64,000 nt of DNA from Pseudomonas putida (GTDB lineage: Bacteria > Pseudomonadota > Gammaproteobacteria > Pseudomonadales > Pseudomonadaceae): positions 682,001 to 746,000 of the forward strand of contig NZ_JANHLD010000003.1 of the NCBI RefSeq assembly GCF_028682455.1, written 5' to 3'. Within the stretch, counting starts at the first letter, position 1; the number at the start of each line of letters is the position of its first letter. Shown one piece after another: positions 27,431 through 36,049 of this stretch. Under the pieces are notes generated by a model. The model searched no databases, was not told the origin of the DNA, and saw nothing but the letters and a program-made list of their open reading frames with translations. A program made the translations under genes and the position numbers.

Positions 27431-28793
27431 GATGGATATGGGGCAGTTCAAGGACAGCCTGCGCAAGTACTTCAAAGGCTCCGAGTCGTTCAGTGGCCAG
27501 CCACTGCCCGAGGTCAACAAGGCGCTGATCGAAGACGCGCCGCGTATCGTGCGCTTGACCATCTGGGGCGTGATCGCCTTCTTCCTGTTCCTGGGACTCT
27601 GGGCCAACTTCGCCATCATTGACGAGGTCACCCGCGGCGAAGGCAAGGCGATCCCGTCGTCCAAGCTGCAGAAGATCCAGAACCTGGAAGGCGGCATCGT
27701 TGCGCAGATCTACGCCAAAGAGGGAGAGATCGTCGAAATCGGCGATCCGCTGCTGCGCCTGGACGACACCCGTTTTGTCTCCAACGTTGGCGAGACCGAA
27801 GCCGACCGCCTGGCCATGGCCCTGCGGGTCGAGCGACTGAGTGCCGAGGTCGAAGACCGCCCACTGAAGATCGACGAAGAAATCCGCAAGGCTGCGCCCA
27901 GCCAGGCGGCCAACGAAGAGTCCCTGTACCAGAGCCGCCGCCAGCAACTGCAAGATGAAATCGGTGGCCTGCAGGAGCAGCTGGTGCAGAGGCAGCAGGA
28001 ACTGCGCGAGTTCAGCTCCAAGCAGAGCCAGTACCGCAACAGCCTGCAGTTGCTGCGCCAGGAGATCAGCATGTCCGAGCCCCTGGTCGCCCAGGGCGCG
28101 ATCTCCCAGGTTGAAGTGCTGCGGCTCAAGCGCGCCGAGGTAGAGAACCGCGGCCAGCTGGATGCCACCTCGCTGGCCATTCCACGCGCCGAGTCGGCGA
28201 TCAAGGAAGTCGAGCGCAAGATCGACGAGACTCGCGGTAAGTTTCGCAGCGAAGCCCTCACCCAGCTCAATGAGGCACGTACCGACCTGAGCAAGGCCCA
28301 GGCTACCGGCAAGGCCCTGGATGATCGTGTCAGCCGCACCCTGGTGACCTCGCCAGTGCGCGGTATCGTCAAGCAGCTGCTGGTGAACACCATCGGTGGC
28401 GTGATCCAGCCCGGCAGCGACCTGGTCGAGATAGTCCCGCTGGATGACACCTTGCTGGTGGAAGCGCGCATACGTCCGCAAGACATCGCCTTCCTGCACC
28501 CAGGCCAGGAAGCCATGGTCAAGTTCACCGCCTATGACTTCACCATTTATGGTGGCCTCAAGGCCAAGCTGGAGCAGATCGGCGCCGATACCATCACCGA
28601 CGAAGACAACAACACCTTCTATGTGATCAAGCTGCGCACCGAGCGCAGTCACCTGGGCACCGACGAGAACCCGCTGCTGATCATTCCCGGCATGGTGGCT
28701 TCGGTGGATATCATCACCGGCAAGAAAAGCGTGCTGAGCTATCTGCTCAAGCCGATCATCCGCGCGCGGGCTGAAGCACTGCGCGAACGCTGA
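27420..28793 (+). CDS. lapC: LapC, HlyD-type membrane-fusion protein for LapA secretion
   Basis: A 457-aa periplasmic adaptor. A cytoplasmic N-terminus and one transmembrane helix (about 45-65, WGVIAFFLFLGLWANFAII) are followed by a split lipoyl domain (KIQNLEGGIVAQIYAKEGE), long coiled coils (about 150-310) and a beta-barrel end (about 330-430). It bridges LapB and LapE. The start is GTG at 27420, overlapping the lapB stop by 11 bp, which suggests translational coupling; an ATG at 27432 is an alternative. A REP-type hairpin lies 4 bp after its stop. Confidence 0.95.
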   Translation: MLLKMDMGQFKDSLRKYFKGSESFSGQPLPEVNKALIEDAPRIVRLTIWGVIAFFLFLGLWANFAIIDEVTRGEGKAIPSSKLQKIQNLEGGIVAQIYAKEGEIVEIGDPLLRLDDTRFVSNVGETEADRLAMALRVERLSAEVEDRPLKIDEEIRKAAPSQAANEESLYQSRRQQLQDEIGGLQEQLVQRQQELREFSSKQSQYRNSLQLLRQEISMSEPLVAQGAISQVEVLRLKRAEVENRGQLDATSLAIPRAESAIKEVERKIDETRGKFRSEALTQLNEARTDLSKAQATGKALDDRVSRTLVTSPVRGIVKQLLVNTIGGVIQPGSDLVEIVPLDDTLLVEARIRPQDIAFLHPGQEAMVKFTAYDFTIYGGLKAKLEQIGADTITDEDNNTFYVIKLRTERSHLGTDENPLLIIPGMVASVDIITGKKSVLSYLLKPIIRARAEALRER

Positions 28794-28797
28794 CAAC

Positions 28798-28846
28798 ATC
28801 GCGGGGCAAACCCGCTCCTCCTGTAGGAGCAGGCTTGCCCCGCGAT
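28798..28846. terminator. REP-like palindrome between lapC and a WYL regulator gene
   Basis: ATCGCGGGGCAA (from 28798) and TTGCCCCGCGAT (to 28846) are the arms of a long imperfect palindrome that also pairs GCTCCT with AGGAGC in the middle. The core matches the extragenic palindromes common in Pseudomonas. It sits between convergent genes and probably ends both transcripts. Confidence 0.75.
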
Positions 28847-28852
28847 TGCGTA

Positions 28853-29857
28853 TCAGGCGTACTGAGCTGCTGCGTTGCTCAAGGTTTGCGCAATCTGCTG
28901 GCGCAATACCAAGGGCTGCTCGACGATCAGCCCATCCCCCTGACTCAACAACCACCAGCGCAACTGCCAGCTATTACTCACTGTCGCCCGCAAGCGGTGC
29001 CCTTGGTCCAGCGGGGTCAGTTGCATGTCTGCCGACAACGGCGTCTCGCGTACCAGGCGCGCCAGGTTATCGCTGATCCAGGCCTGCAGCTCGATCTTGT
29101 CGGTATCGCCAAACTGCAGGGCGTCGCTGCGCAGGTAGGCTTGCAGGTCGAAATCACGCAAGCCCTGGGTGGCTTGGTCGAGAATGCGCAATTTGCGAAA
29201 ACGATGCACGGCGAACTGGCGAATATCGCCATAGGGCACAGCGGTCGCGATGAGGTAGCTGATCTGGCCTCGCTGGATCAATGCCAGCGGATTGAGGGTC
29301 AGCTCGCTTAGCTTGTCGTTGTGCGCCGAGTAGTACTGGCAGTGCAGCTGGTATTCCTCAAGCAAGGCCTGCTGCACGGTTTCCAGGATGCTGTCGGGCA
29401 CTTCCGGGGCCTGCATGTTCAGGTCGGCGCGCACGCTGGCGACTTTGTCCAGCCAGCGCGCAACCTTGTTTGCCCCGGACAGGTGCTCGAGCTTTTGCCG
29501 GGCATGGCTGAAACGCGCATCCAGCACCTTGAGCATGCTTCCAGGCAGCAATGGTCGAACCGCTTCTTCGACCAGGGCCAGGCTCAGGGCTTCGTTGACA
29601 CTGATCCCGCGCAGCTCGACGCAGGCATTGGCTGCCCAGTGCCAACCATACGGGATGCTCTTGTCGTTGCGCTCGAGCGGGAAGATCAGCGACAACTCGT
29701 TCAGGTCACGTTCGATGCTGCGCTTGCTGATGGAAAAGCCTGCATCCTGCAGGCGCGCAACCAACTCGGCACTGGTCAATCCCGGTGAGCGGCTGGGCAA
29801 CTGGCGCAGCAACTCCCATTGACGGCTGAGGGTGGCGCGGGTGGTGGCAGAGGGCAA
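28853..29857 (-). CDS. WYL-domain transcriptional regulator (YafY/DeoR-like)
   Basis: A 334-aa regulator from a TTG start at 29857 (PSATTRATLSRQWELLRQL), chosen because AAGGA lies 9 nt upstream and the family N-terminus begins here. The open frame continues to 30013 without a better site. An HTH (about 15-70, SAELVARLQDAGFSISKRSI and ERDLNELS) is followed by a WYL ligand-binding domain (about 130-235, including QRGQISYLIATAVPYGDIRQ and HRFRKL) and a C-terminal WCX domain. WYL proteins often respond to nucleotide or nucleic-acid ligands. It is divergent from the Sel1 gene across a 206-bp gap; its target is unknown. Confidence 0.85.
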   Translation of the reverse strand: MPSATTRATLSRQWELLRQLPSRSPGLTSAELVARLQDAGFSISKRSIERDLNELSLIFPLERNDKSIPYGWHWAANACVELRGISVNEALSLALVEEAVRPLLPGSMLKVLDARFSHARQKLEHLSGANKVARWLDKVASVRADLNMQAPEVPDSILETVQQALLEEYQLHCQYYSAHNDKLSELTLNPLALIQRGQISYLIATAVPYGDIRQFAVHRFRKLRILDQATQGLRDFDLQAYLRSDALQFGDTDKIELQAWISDNLARLVRETPLSADMQLTPLDQGHRLRATVSNSWQLRWWLLSQGDGLIVEQPLVLRQQIAQTLSNAAAQYA

Positions 29858-29911
29858 AAGAGGGCGTCCTTGTCTAATCTTGCGGTTGTAGCATGGCTTC
29901 AACGCAGTGAT

Positions 29912-29926
29912 ATGGCAATTAGCCAT
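29912..29926. promoter_or_regulatory. Inverted repeat in the WYL/Sel1 divergent promoter region
   Basis: ATGGC-AATTA-GCCAT (29912-29926) lies upstream of the WYL gene. A second small palindrome, CGACA-GGTTT-TGTCG, is at 29980-29994. Either could be an operator of the adjacent regulator. Short palindromes like these occur by chance, so support is modest. Confidence 0.3.
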
Positions 29927-30063
29927 TTCAGTATCCAGATCAAGGACGAGCAGTTGATTTGCCCCGACCGAATCGTTCGCGACAGGTTTTGTCGTGACCC
30001 TGAGCAGAATCACGCCTCATTACACCCGCTGTCGGAACCGTGGGTTGTTCAATGAGGATGAAC

Positions 30064-30882
30064 ATGTCAGCTGCCAGCAACATCTACCCACTGCTCGAGC
30101 GCTTGCTGCCCGAGCGCATCGTGCCTGCGCCTGGACGCCCCGGCCATTTGCAGCGGTTGTATGCCGGGGTGGGCATGCCCAGCCAACGGGCAGTGCTGGG
30201 CGATAGCTTCAGCCTGATCAACCGGCTGGAGGAGGCCAGCGACCTGCAGGCCCTGTATACCGACCTGCGCAGCCATGCACTCGAGGGTAATGTGGCCGCG
30301 CTCAACGACCTGGGGTGGATTTGGCTCAACGGCAAATACTGGCGTGCCGACCCCACGCTTGCCGGGCACCTGCTGCGCATGGCCGCGCTGCAGGGCAGTG
30401 CGCCGGCCTGGTTCAACCTGGGCCAGCAGTATTACTTCGGCAAGGGCGTGCAAGTGGCCTATGCCACCGCGGCGGAGTACTACCAGCAAGCCTTCGAGCG
30501 CGGCCTTGAGCAGGCCGCCGCGACGCTGGGCGACCTCTACGAGGAAGAAATCTGCGACAGCGACGAGCAGCTCTGGAGTGTCGACTTGCACCAGGCCTAT
30601 CGCTGGTTCCTGCGGGGGGCGCAGCGGGGCGATGCACGTTGCCGCTTTGAGGTGGGCTACCGGCTGCTGCATGGGCAAACGGTAGCGGTCGACCACAAGG
30701 CCGGCATCTATTGGCTGGAGCTGGCGGCCGTGGCTGGCGTGATGCAGGCGGCCGAAGAGCTGGCCGTGCATTTCAGTCTGTCCAGCAACGCCTTGCGCTA
30801 CCTGTTCTGGCGCGATCAGGCCATCAACCTCGGCAGTCCACTGGCCTTGAGCATGAAACTCGACGATCAGCTGCAGCCGTGA
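30064..30882 (+). CDS. Sel1-repeat (TPR-like) protein
   Basis: A 272-aa protein. The start at ATG 30064 (MSAASNIYPLLERLL) is preferred because GAGGA lies 7 nt upstream; an in-frame ATG at 30052 is possible. From about residue 75 it contains four to five Sel1-like repeats (for example LAGHLLRMAALQGSAPAWFN, AAEYYQQAFERGLEQAAATL, AYRWFLRGAQRGDARCRFEV). Such repeats form alpha-solenoids that act as protein-protein adaptors. There is no signal peptide, so it should be cytoplasmic. The partner is unknown and neighbouring genes give no clear hint. Confidence 0.8.
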   Translation: MSAASNIYPLLERLLPERIVPAPGRPGHLQRLYAGVGMPSQRAVLGDSFSLINRLEEASDLQALYTDLRSHALEGNVAALNDLGWIWLNGKYWRADPTLAGHLLRMAALQGSAPAWFNLGQQYYFGKGVQVAYATAAEYYQQAFERGLEQAAATLGDLYEEEICDSDEQLWSVDLHQAYRWFLRGAQRGDARCRFEVGYRLLHGQTVAVDHKAGIYWLELAAVAGVMQAAEELAVHFSLSSNALRYLFWRDQAINLGSPLALSMKLDDQLQP

Positions 30883-30936
30883 GCGTAACGCCTGTCAGCG
30901 CTGCTTGACGTCGGGGGTGGGGGACGAAGTATATTG

Positions 30937-30952
30937 ATAGTTAGCAAACTAT
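30937..30952. promoter_or_regulatory. MarR operator candidate
   Basis: ATAGTT-AGCA-AACTAT is an inverted repeat with 6-bp arms in an AT-rich patch 25 bp upstream of the MarR gene. Size, symmetry and position fit a MarR-dimer site overlapping the operon promoter, which would give autorepression relieved by ligand. Confidence 0.6.
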
Positions 30953-30976
30953 GAATATGGCGACGACCTTCCTTTC

Positions 30977-31429
30977 ATGACTCTCGATGCACTGCAGCAG
31001 AACATCAGCAGCGGTATGGTGGTGGCCGGTCGGCACTGGCGGCGGATCTGCCAGGCGACCCTGGCCGGCTATGGTGTTTCCGAAGCCTGCGCAATACCGT
31101 TGCTGATGATCGTGCGCTTGGGCGATGGCGTGCACCAGGTGACTGTGGCCCAGGCCGCCGGGCTTGAAAGCCCGTCGCTGGTGCGCCTGCTCGATCAGCT
31201 GTGCAACGCCGGGTTCGTCTGCCGAAGTAGTGATCCGGTGGATCGCCGCGCCAAGGCCTTGAGCCTGACGCCAAGCGGCCGTGTGCTGGCCGAGGCTATC
31301 GAAGGCGAACTGGTGCGCCTGCGTCGCGAGGTTCTGCAAGGCATCGAAGAAGCCGACTTGCTGGCCACCCTGCGCGTATTGCGCGCCTTTGAGACTGCGG
31401 CCCAACGTACCCCGGGTGTACCGTCATGA
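30977..31429 (+). CDS. MarR-family transcriptional repressor of an efflux operon
   Basis: A 150-aa winged-helix regulator. The recognition region reads HQVTVAQAAGLESPSLVRLL, and the wing contains DPVDRRAKALSLTPSGR, the MarR D-x-R-x-x-x hallmark. Flanking helices form the dimer and ligand pocket. It is the first gene of a five-gene operon; its stop overlaps the next start (ATGA at 31426). It most likely represses the operon until an aromatic acid or drug-like ligand binds. Confidence 0.92.
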   Translation: MTLDALQQNISSGMVVAGRHWRRICQATLAGYGVSEACAIPLLMIVRLGDGVHQVTVAQAAGLESPSLVRLLDQLCNAGFVCRSSDPVDRRAKALSLTPSGRVLAEAIEGELVRLRREVLQGIEEADLLATLRVLRAFETAAQRTPGVPS

Positions 31430-33516
31430 AAGGTTTCTTCAGCACCCTGCCACCGGCCCGCGACTGGTTCTACGGCGTACGTACCTTCACCGCCTCGATG
31501 ATCGCCCTGTACATCGCCTTGCTCATGCAACTGCCTCGGCCCTATTGGGCCATGGCCACGGTGTACATCGTCTCCAGCCCCTTTGTCGGCCCCACCAGTT
31601 CCAAGGCGCTGTACCGTGCCATGGGTACCCTGCTGGGGGCGGCGGGGGCTGTTTTTCTGGTGCCGTTGCTGGTACAGACGCCGGTGCTGCTGACCGTGGC
31701 CATCGCCCTGTGGACCGGCACCTTGCTGTTCCTTTCGCTGCACCTGCGTACCGCCAACAGCTACGCGCTGATGCTGGCCGGCTACACCTTGCCGATGATC
31801 GCCCTGCCCGTGGTCGATGACCCGCTGAGGGTGTTCGACATCGCCTCGTCCCGGGCCCAGGAAATCTGCCTGGGTATCGTCTGTGCCGCCGTGGTCGGGG
31901 CCATCTTCTGGCCGCGCCGGCTGACCCCGGTGGTGGTGGGCGCGACGGGCAACTGGTTCAACGAAGCCATCCGCTACAGCGACACCTTTCTTGCCCGCAC
32001 GGCCTCGCCCGAGTCCGTCGGCAGCCTGCGTGCATCGATGGTCGCTACCTTCAATACGCTGGAGCTGATGATTGGCCAGCTGTCCCACGAAGGTGCCCGC
32101 CCGCAGACGGTGAAAAACGCCCGCGAGCTGCGCGGGCGGATGATCCACTTGTTGCCGGTGGTCGATGCCCTGGACGATGCCTTGCTGGCCCTGGAAGCCC
32201 GCGCGCCGGCGCAGGCCGAACAGCTGAAGCCGGTGCTGGAACAGGCGCGCGAGTGGCTCAAGAACACGGCCAGCGATGCCACGCCAAGCCGCTGGTCGAC
32301 CTTGCGCGCACAGCTCGAACACTTGCAGCCCAGCGCGGCAGACCTCGACGAGCGCGCCTCGCTGTTGTTGTCCAACGCGTTGTACCGCCTGGCCGAATGG
32401 GTCGATCTCTGGCAGGACTGCTGCAGCCTGCAGCATGCCATTCGCAATGAAGACCTGTCGCCCTGGCGTGCGGTGTACCGGCACTGGCGCCTGGGCCGGC
32501 TGACGCCGTTCTTCGACCGTGGGCTGATGCTCTACTCGGTATTCTCCACCGTCACCGCTATCATCGCGGCCACCACCTTGTGGATTCTCTCGGGCTGGAA
32601 CGAGGGCGGCAGCGCGGTGATTCTCGCCGCCGTGGCCTGCAGCTTCTTCGCCGCCATGGATGACCCTGCACCGCAAATCTATCGGTTCTTTTTCTGGACG
32701 GCCGCATCGGTGGTCTTTGCCAGCCTCTACCTGTTCCTGGTGTTGCCCAACCTGCACGACTTCCCCATGCTGGTGCTGGCTTTTGCGGTGCCTTTCATTT
32801 GCGTGGGTACCCTGACGGTACAGCCGCAGTTCTACCTCGGCACCTTGCTGACCATCGTCAACACCGCCTCGTTCATCAGCATCCAGGGTGCCTACGACGC
32901 CAACTTCCTGACCTTCGTCAACTCCAACCTGGCAGGGCCGGTGGGGCTGCTGTTCGCCTTTATCTGGACCCTGGTGATGCGCCCGTTCGGCGTGGAGCTG
33001 GCGGCCAAGCGCCTGACCCGTTTCAGCTGGCGCGACATCGTCGGCATGACTCGCCCGGCGACCCTGGCCGAGCACCGGCGCCTGGGCGTGCAGATGCTCG
33101 ATCGGCTGATGCAGCACCTGCCGCGCCTGATCCAGACCGGCCAGGACACTGGTACCGCCCTGCGTGACCTGCGCGCCGGCCTGAACCTGCTCGACTTGCT
33201 GGCCTACATGCCACGGGTCGGCGAACAGCCACGGCAGTTGCTGGCGCAGGTGGTGGAGGAGGTGGGCGAACACTTCCAGGCCTGCCTGGACGCCCGCCGC
33301 CGCCTGCATGTGCCCCCTGTGCTGCTGCAGAGCATGGAACGGGCCCGCCGTGCCCTCAACCTCAATGACCTGGCCGACAGCGCCGAAGCCCGTGTGCACC
33401 TGCTGCATGCCTTGAGCGGCTTGCGCCTGGCGCTGCTGCCTGGCGTCGAGGTGGTGCTGGAGCCCTCCGACGATCAGCCGCAACTACCCTATGGCATCGA
33501 TGGAGCGCCCCTGTGA
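31426..33516 (+). CDS. FUSC-family inner-membrane permease (AaeB-like efflux component)
   Basis: A 696-aa protein of the fusaric-acid-resistance/aromatic-acid-exporter family. It has two membrane halves of about six helices each (about 20-175 and 365-510) separated by, and followed by, cytoplasmic helical domains. Motifs include YWAMATVYIVSSPFVGPTSS in the first half and its counterpart around GGSAVILAAVACSFFAAMDD in the second. It probably exports small aromatic acids or antimicrobials, working with the DUF1656, HlyD-type and NodT-type proteins encoded next. The substrate cannot be inferred from sequence. Confidence 0.9.
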   Translation: MKGFFSTLPPARDWFYGVRTFTASMIALYIALLMQLPRPYWAMATVYIVSSPFVGPTSSKALYRAMGTLLGAAGAVFLVPLLVQTPVLLTVAIALWTGTLLFLSLHLRTANSYALMLAGYTLPMIALPVVDDPLRVFDIASSRAQEICLGIVCAAVVGAIFWPRRLTPVVVGATGNWFNEAIRYSDTFLARTASPESVGSLRASMVATFNTLELMIGQLSHEGARPQTVKNARELRGRMIHLLPVVDALDDALLALEARAPAQAEQLKPVLEQAREWLKNTASDATPSRWSTLRAQLEHLQPSAADLDERASLLLSNALYRLAEWVDLWQDCCSLQHAIRNEDLSPWRAVYRHWRLGRLTPFFDRGLMLYSVFSTVTAIIAATTLWILSGWNEGGSAVILAAVACSFFAAMDDPAPQIYRFFFWTAASVVFASLYLFLVLPNLHDFPMLVLAFAVPFICVGTLTVQPQFYLGTLLTIVNTASFISIQGAYDANFLTFVNSNLAGPVGLLFAFIWTLVMRPFGVELAAKRLTRFSWRDIVGMTRPATLAEHRRLGVQMLDRLMQHLPRLIQTGQDTGTALRDLRAGLNLLDLLAYMPRVGEQPRQLLAQVVEEVGEHFQACLDARRRLHVPPVLLQSMERARRALNLNDLADSAEARVHLLHALSGLRLALLPGVEVVLEPSDDQPQLPYGIDGAPL

Positions 33517-33725
33517 TCGGTGAGCTGGATATCAGCGGGGTCTTTCTGCCCACGCTGCTGGTGATGATGGTACTGACCTACCTGTTGTTTCTCGGGGTGC
33601 ACGCCGTGCTCACCCGTATGCATTTCTACCGCCTGGTCTGGCACCGGGCGTTGTTCAACGTTGCGCTTTACGCCGTGCTGCTCGGCACGGTCGACCACTT
33701 TTGCCGAAACCTGATGCTGCCATGA
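33513..33725 (+). CDS. DUF1656 small membrane protein (AaeX-like)
   Basis: A 70-aa protein starting with GTG at 33513, overlapping the permease stop by 4 bp. It has two hydrophobic helices (LPTLLVMMVLTYLLFLGVHA and LFNVALYAVLLGTVD) and the usual ELDISGVFLP opening of DUF1656. Members almost always lie between a FUSC permease and its HlyD-type adaptor. Their exact task is unknown. Confidence 0.88.
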   Translation: MIGELDISGVFLPTLLVMMVLTYLLFLGVHAVLTRMHFYRLVWHRALFNVALYAVLLGTVDHFCRNLMLP

Positions 33726-34597
33726 AAAAACCCTTGTTTACCCTGGGCCGCGTGGTCCTGACCCTGCTGGTAGTGACCCTGGCGACCGTACTGGTCTGGC
33801 AGATGGTCATGTACTACATGTTCGCCCCCTGGACCCGGGACGGGCACATCCGCGCCGACGTGATCCAGATCGCCCCCGACGTGTCCGGGCTGATTCAGAA
33901 GGTCGAGGTGCACGACAACCAGGTGGTCAAGCGCGGCGACGTGTTGTTCACCATCGACCAGGACCGCTTCAAGCTGGCCCTGCGTCATGCCCAGGCGAGC
34001 CTGGCCGAGCGCAAGGAAACCCTGGCCCAGGCCAGCCGGGAAACCCGCCGTAACCGTGGCCTGGGTAACCTGGTGGCGCAGGAACAACTGGAAGAGAGCC
34101 AGTCCCGCGAAGCACGGGCCCAATCGGCGCTGGCCGAGGCGCAGGTGGCCGTGGACGCCGCGCAGTTGAACCTGGACCGCTCGGTGGTGCGCAGCCCGGT
34201 GGACGGCTACCTCAACGACCGCGCGCCACGGCCCCATGAATTCGTCAGCGCGGGCAAGCCGGTGCTCTCGGTGGTCGACAGCAACTCCTACCACGTCGAT
34301 GGCTACTTCGAAGAAACCAAGCTGTCAGGCATCCATATCGGTCAGGCTGTGGATATCCGCGTGATGGGCGACAACGCTCGCTTGCGCGGCCATGTGCAGA
34401 GTTTTGCCGCCGGCATCGAAGACCGCGACCGCAGCAGCGGCGCCAACCTGCTGCCCAACGTCAACCCGGCGTTCAGCTGGGTGCGCCTGGCCCAGCGTAT
34501 TCCGGTACGGATCGCCTTCGACGAAGTGCCGGCTGACTTTCGCATGATCGCCGGGCGTACCGCGACCGTGTCGATCATCGACGGTAAATATCAATGA
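33722..34597 (+). CDS. HlyD/EmrA-type periplasmic adaptor (AaeA-like)
   Basis: A 291-aa membrane-fusion protein starting at ATG 33722 (MKKPLFTLGRVVLTLLVV), overlapping the DUF1656 stop by 4 bp. One transmembrane helix (about 9-30) precedes the AaeA-type motif FAPWTRDGHIRADVIQIAPD, a lipoyl domain, a short coiled-coil hairpin (about 85-145) and a barrel with SPVDGYLNDRAPRPHEFVSA. It links the FUSC permease to the outer-membrane protein encoded next. Confidence 0.92.
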   Translation: MKKPLFTLGRVVLTLLVVTLATVLVWQMVMYYMFAPWTRDGHIRADVIQIAPDVSGLIQKVEVHDNQVVKRGDVLFTIDQDRFKLALRHAQASLAERKETLAQASRETRRNRGLGNLVAQEQLEESQSREARAQSALAEAQVAVDAAQLNLDRSVVRSPVDGYLNDRAPRPHEFVSAGKPVLSVVDSNSYHVDGYFEETKLSGIHIGQAVDIRVMGDNARLRGHVQSFAAGIEDRDRSSGANLLPNVNPAFSWVRLAQRIPVRIAFDEVPADFRMIAGRTATVSIIDGKYQ

Positions 34598-35994
34598 AAC
34601 GCCTGTCGCTGCTGGGCCTGAGCCTGATGCTGTCGGCTTGCCAGATGGTCGGGCCGGACTACAAGGTGCCCGAGAATGCGGCCGTCCAGCGCCCCGACCT
34701 GCAGGGTGCGCTGCGCCAGGATGCCAACAGTGTGGTGTCTGCGCCGGTGCCCCGGGACTGGTGGCACCTGTACAAGGACCCGCGGCTCGACAGCCTGGTC
34801 AACCAGGCCCTGGCCGCCAACACCGAACTGCGCGTAGCGGCCGCCAACATCGCCCGTGCCCGCGCCCAGGTTGAAGTGGCCGAATCCCAGGGTGGCCTCA
34901 ACGGTGGCGTGAAGCTCGGTGCCCAGCGCTTGCAGGAGTCTGGCGAGGCCTTCCTGCAGCCCGAGAAAGTGCCGGTGGCCAATATCGGCGAGGCCATTAT
35001 CAGTGCCTCCTACCAGTTCGACCTGTGGGGTACCCTCAAGCGCGGTGTCGAAGCCGCCCAGGCCAATGCCGATGCTACCCAGGCCGCGGCTGATACCGCC
35101 CGCATCACCCTGGTGGCCGACGTGGTGCGCGCCTACACCCAGGTGTGCGCGGCCAACGAGGAATACCATATTGCCCGCGCGTCGCTGGACCTGCAGGAGC
35201 AAAGCGTGACCCTCACCCAGCGCCTGCGCGACGCCGGGCGTGGCGATGAAACCCAGGTGACCCGGTCGCAGACCCAGTTCAAGTCGCTGCGCGCCGAGCT
35301 GCCCCGTTACCAGGCTGCGCGGGAAGCTGGCTTGTACACGCTGTCGATGCTGTTGGCCAAGCCGGTTGACCAGTTGCCGGCCGGCACTGCCGAGTGTGCG
35401 GAGCTTCCGCATATTGCCCAGGTATTGCCCGTGGGTGATGGCGCCGCCCTGCTCAAGCGCCGGCCGGATATCCGCCAGGCCGAACGCAGCCTGGCGGCGG
35501 CCACCGCGACCATCGGCGTGGCCACCGGCCAGCTGTACCCGGACATCAGCATCGGCGCCCAGGTGGGCACCATCGGTATTCTGGACAACCTTGGCGAACC
35601 TGCGACCAACCGCTGGGGCTTTGGCCCGTTGCTGACCTGGACTGTGCCGACCAATGGCTCACGGGCCCGTATCCGCCAGGCCGAGGCCTCGACCCAGGCG
35701 GCGCTGGCGCATTTTGACGGCGTGGTGCTCAATGCCATCCGCGAGACCCAGACCAGCCTGGCCACGTACAGCGCATTGCTGCAGCGCCGCGACGCGCTGG
35801 CCGATGCCGAGCGTTCGGCGCAACTGGCGGCCGACCAGACCCACCGCTTCTACAAGGCCGGGCGCGAATCGTTCCTGGCCGACCTGCAGGCGACGCGCAC
35901 CTACACCGACATGCGCTCGCAACTGGCGATGGCCAATACCCAGGTGGCCATTGGGCAGATCGGGTTGTTCCTGGCGCTAGGCGGCGGTTGGTAG
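34594..35994 (+). CDS. NodT/OprM-type outer-membrane efflux lipoprotein
   Basis: A 466-aa outer-membrane factor. A lipoprotein signal (LGLSLMLSACQMVGPDYKVP, lipidated Cys about residue 16) is followed by two OEP repeats (for example NIARARAQVEVAESQG and QAERSLAAATATIGVATGQL). It closes the tripartite pump as the exit duct. It overlaps the adaptor gene by 4 bp (ATGA). A REP-like hairpin begins at the stop codon. Confidence 0.93.
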   Translation: MKRLSLLGLSLMLSACQMVGPDYKVPENAAVQRPDLQGALRQDANSVVSAPVPRDWWHLYKDPRLDSLVNQALAANTELRVAAANIARARAQVEVAESQGGLNGGVKLGAQRLQESGEAFLQPEKVPVANIGEAIISASYQFDLWGTLKRGVEAAQANADATQAAADTARITLVADVVRAYTQVCAANEEYHIARASLDLQEQSVTLTQRLRDAGRGDETQVTRSQTQFKSLRAELPRYQAAREAGLYTLSMLLAKPVDQLPAGTAECAELPHIAQVLPVGDGAALLKRRPDIRQAERSLAAATATIGVATGQLYPDISIGAQVGTIGILDNLGEPATNRWGFGPLLTWTVPTNGSRARIRQAEASTQAALAHFDGVVLNAIRETQTSLATYSALLQRRDALADAERSAQLAADQTHRFYKAGRESFLADLQATRTYTDMRSQLAMANTQVAIGQIGLFLALGGGW

Positions 35995-36022
35995 GGGCGG
36001 GCTTGCCCCGCGATGCCTACCA
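35989..36022. terminator. REP-like hairpin after the efflux operon
   Basis: TGGTAGG (35989-35995) pairs with CCTACCA (36016-36022), enclosing the Pseudomonas REP core gcgggcttgccccgcgat. It begins within the last codons of the outer-membrane gene and separates it from the convergent slipin gene. Confidence 0.6.
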
Positions 36023-36049
36023 CCAGTCCCCCAGGCCTGCGCAATCAGC

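Noticed and set aside
31195..33483. A 762-codon minus-strand open frame
   Set aside because: It is antisense to the FUSC permease, rich in His/Gln/Gly/Arg, with no motif.
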